DNA of 64,000 nt from Pseudomonas mangiferae. Lineage in GTDB: Bacteria > Pseudomonadota > Gammaproteobacteria > Pseudomonadales > Pseudomonadaceae. The notes under the pieces were generated by a model, which saw nothing but the letters and a program-made list of their open reading frames with translations, had not been told where the DNA came from and made no database searches. Positions 62,329 through 64,000 of this stretch are shown here, in pieces. Numbering within the stretch: position 1 is the stretch's first letter; every line of letters begins with the position of its first letter. Made by a program: the position numbers and the translations under genes. The stretch spans positions 248,001-312,000 of the forward strand of contig NZ_VJOY01000001.1 of assembly GCF_007109405.1 (NCBI RefSeq), in the 5' to 3' direction.

Positions 62329-63238
62329 AAGACAGCCACTCCCCGAACTGCTCCTTGCAGTACGCCACGAACGACTGGGCGGGTTTGGTCAGTTGCGTGC
62401 GCTTGAGCCAGCCCGCGACCAGCGCCGAGCCCGACACGTCTTCGGCGATGTCCACGCAGACCAGCTGCTGGCCATCGTAGGTGGTGGTGGAGTGGGGACG
62501 GGTCACCAGGATCGCGAACCCAAACCCCTGGCCCACCATGCCACGCACCATCTCGATGGATGGGGAGCTGAAGGCGATGTTGGGGTTCAGGCCCAGCTCT
62601 TCGAAGATACTCACGAAGTAGGTTCGGCTGGGCTGCACGTCCAGCAGGATCATCGGCTCGGGCGCCAAGTCCCGCAGGGACACCCGGGCCTGCCCGGCGA
62701 AGCGGTGGCCGGCCGGCAGCAGCACATACGGCCGCCGCGGCGCCATCAGCGCCTCGGTCTCGATGGTGCTGTCCAAGTCGTGCTCATAGAAGATCGCCAG
62801 GTCGAAACGGCCGCTGGTCAGGCCCTGGACCAGCTCCTGCTGCTCGCCGTCCTGCAGGCGGATCTCCACCCCCGGGAAGCGCTGGCGAAAGCCAGCGATC
62901 AAGCGCGGCAGGTAGAGCGGGGCGACGGTCTCGAAGCAGCCGATGTCGATCTGCCCGCTGACCACGTCGTTGTCCGCCAGCGCGTTCTGCTCGAACTCCC
63001 AGGCCATGCGCAGCAGCTTCTGCGCCTTGCGGTAGAAGCGCGCGCCTGCCGGCGTCAGCGACACGCCCTGGGCGTGGTGGCGGATGAGCAATTGCACGCC
63101 GAAGCTGTCCTCCAGTCCCTTGATGGCGGTGGAGATGGACGGCTGGGCGATGTACAGCGTACGCGACGCCTCGGCGACGCTGCCGCATTCCACGGTGGTG
63201 ACGAAGTACTTCAGCTGACGCAGGGTGTAGGACGCCAC
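62327..63238 (-). CDS. LysR family transcriptional regulator
   Basis: A 303-aa regulator with the N-terminal helix-turn-helix (YTLRQLKYFVTTVECGSVAEASRTLYIAQPSISTAIKGLEDSFG) and a CynR/NAC-like substrate-binding domain. The start is GTG 63238, with GAGG 8-11 bases upstream; the domain leaves no room for a later start, and the upstream extension is not LysR-like. It sits between the catabolic operon and the divergent permease gene and probably controls one or both. Confidence 0.92.
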   Translation of the reverse strand: MASYTLRQLKYFVTTVECGSVAEASRTLYIAQPSISTAIKGLEDSFGVQLLIRHHAQGVSLTPAGARFYRKAQKLLRMAWEFEQNALADNDVVSGQIDIGCFETVAPLYLPRLIAGFRQRFPGVEIRLQDGEQQELVQGLTSGRFDLAIFYEHDLDSTIETEALMAPRRPYVLLPAGHRFAGQARVSLRDLAPEPMILLDVQPSRTYFVSIFEELGLNPNIAFSSPSIEMVRGMVGQGFGFAILVTRPHSTTTYDGQQLVCVDIAEDVSGSALVAGWLKRTQLTKPAQSFVAYCKEQFGEWLS

Positions 63239-63614
63239 GGTAGGCCTCGGGCCGGGAGGGTTTCCGCCTACCTTACCCGCCAACCGCCGTCCATGGCGCC
63301 GGGATTGCCGCGGAATTTGCTGGGCAATGGCGACATTTTGCCTGGTCTCGCGGGCACCGTTGGCTGCATGGCCACAGCCAGGCGCCTGTGAGCAAGGGGG
63401 AGGGGACCGCACAGGCCGTATCGCGTATCAGGGCGGATCGGCAGGATTTCCTGCTGCCCACCGCGTCGGCAGGAATCTTTTTTAAGGTTTGAGGAAACAT
63501 TTTTAGTAATTTGCCTGCCCCCGCGCTTTGCCCATGATCGACCCAACAAGAATGCGCCGTGCCCACGGCGCGCACCGAAGTACGCCCACGTACTCACTTG
63601 CCTTGGAGTTCGTC
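63239..63614. other. Intergenic control region between LysR and NCS1 permease genes
   Basis: This 376-bp divergent promoter region includes a T-tailed hairpin (63448-63483) and an 8-bp stem with a 2-base loop (GCGCCGTG/CACGGCGC, 63554-63571). The second half is AT-rich around 63478-63510. No gene was found. Confidence 0.6.
63448..63483 (+). terminator. Intrinsic terminator-like hairpin upstream of the permease gene
   Basis: TTCCTGC (63448-63454) pairs with GCAGGAA (63469-63475), followed by TCTTTTTT (63476-63483). No plus-strand gene ends nearby, so it may be a leader attenuator or the end of an unseen short transcript. Confidence 0.55.
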
Positions 63615-64000
63615 ATGACCACCACCGCGACATCCGCGCCGCTCATCGAAAAACACACCATCGGCTACGTGCCGCCCGAGGACCGGCACGGCAAGGTCAG
63701 GGACCTGTTCACCCTGTGGTTCGGCGGCAACATCGCGCCCCTGCCGATCGTCACCGGCGCCTTGGGCGTGCAGCTGTTCCACCTGAACCTGGTCTGGGGC
63801 ATCGTCGCCATCGTCGTCGGCCACCTGGTGGGCGGCCTGCTGATGGCACTGCATTCCGCCCAGGGACCGCAGATGGGCATCCCGCAGATGATCCAGAGCC
63901 GCGCCCAGTTCGGTTCCCTGGGAGCCTTATTGGTGGTGGTGATCGCCGGCGTGATGTACGTGGGTTTCTTCGCCTCCAATATCGTCCTGGCCGGCAAATC
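63615..64000 (+). CDS. NCS1 family cytosine/purine/hydantoin-type permease (5' part, continues beyond window)
   Basis: The first 128 codons of a membrane permease. The hydrophilic start (MTTTATSAPLIEKHTIGYVPPEDRHGKVRDLFTLWFGGNIAPLPIVTGALG) and the IPQMIQSRAQFGSLGALLVVVIAG stretch are typical of CodB-like NCS1 transporters of nucleobases and related cyclic amides. TTGGAG lies before ATG 63615. It probably imports the substrate of the neighbouring monooxygenase/RidA/DUF1028/deacylase pathway (inference). Confidence 0.9.
   Translation, partial: MTTTATSAPLIEKHTIGYVPPEDRHGKVRDLFTLWFGGNIAPLPIVTGALGVQLFHLNLVWGIVAIVVGHLVGGLLMALHSAQGPQMGIPQMIQSRAQFGSLGALLVVVIAGVMYVGFFASNIVLAGK

Noticed and set aside
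63328-63342. Sigma-54-like TGGCGACATTTTGCC upstream of the NCS1 permease
   Set aside because: GG-to-GC spacing is 9 bases instead of 10.

Overview
The window is G+C-rich chromosomal DNA of a Pseudomonas. The evidence is gene content and order: glycogen/carbohydrate and stress genes, the cob blocks in the order known from P. aeruginosa (cobM-cobE-cbtAB / cobW-cobN / DAHP synthase / chelatase, and cobJ-cobI-cobH-cobG / cobL-cbiD-cobK), and the aatJQMP-aauSR acidic amino acid uptake locus. The species cannot be fixed from the sequence alone. No rRNA, tRNA or CRISPR array was seen.

Layout. (1) 1-10.8 kb: the 3' end of glgB, then small proteins, a short-chain dehydrogenase (SDR), a CinA-type amidase, a zinc alcohol dehydrogenase, a TraX-like membrane protein, an acetyltransferase, a lactonase, a second SDR and a GH15 glucoamylase. 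This is a carbohydrate/stress block. (2) 10.85-12.3 kb: a frameshifted peptidoglycan amidase followed by an intact lipoprotein. (3) 12.6-23.6 kb: the first cobalamin block. cobM-cobE-cbtA-cbtB (minus) and cobW-cobN (plus) diverge from two back-to-back cobalamin riboswitches. A DAHP synthase with an aromatic-rich leader-peptide attenuator follows, then a chlI/chlD-like cobalt-chelatase gene. (4) 23.6-26.0 kb: an AT-rich accessory island with a murein endopeptidase broken by a 139-bp MITE, its likely immunity gene, and an intact transglycosylase/LysM protein with its own exported partner. (5) 26.0-33.9 kb: the second cobalamin block, cobK-cbiD-cobL (minus) and cobG-cobH-cobI-cobJ (plus), with a third cobalamin riboswitch. 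(6) 33.9-37.1 kb: a chemoreceptor and a two-domain 2OG-Fe(II) oxygenase. (7) 37.7-41.8 kb: a TonB receptor with FecR/FecI and a Fur box. (8) 41.9-44.5 kb: an SDR, an MBL-fold protein and a LysR regulator. (9) 44.5-51.3 kb: aauR, aauS, aatP, aatM, aatQ and aatJ, with a sigma-54 promoter and an AauR site. (10) 51.4-58.1 kb: a chemoreceptor, a cystine-type ABC transporter and an NfeD/SPFH pair. (11) 58.7-64 kb: a catabolic cluster (FAD monooxygenase, RidA, DUF1028, ArgE-like deacylase), a LysR regulator and the start of an NCS1 permease.

The strongest unexpected signal is at 22889-22938. A perfect A_AAA_AAG slippery heptamer, a 6-nt spacer and an 11-bp stem-loop sit at the end of the chlI-like frame. 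A -1 ribosomal frameshift there would fuse the AAA+ domain to the von Willebrand A-domain frame that follows, so one gene could make both the small and the medium cobalt-chelatase subunits beside CobN. Other notable signals are tandem aromatic leader peptides before the DAHP synthase, and three peptidoglycan-hydrolase/exported-partner modules within 15 kb, two with dead effectors but intact partners.
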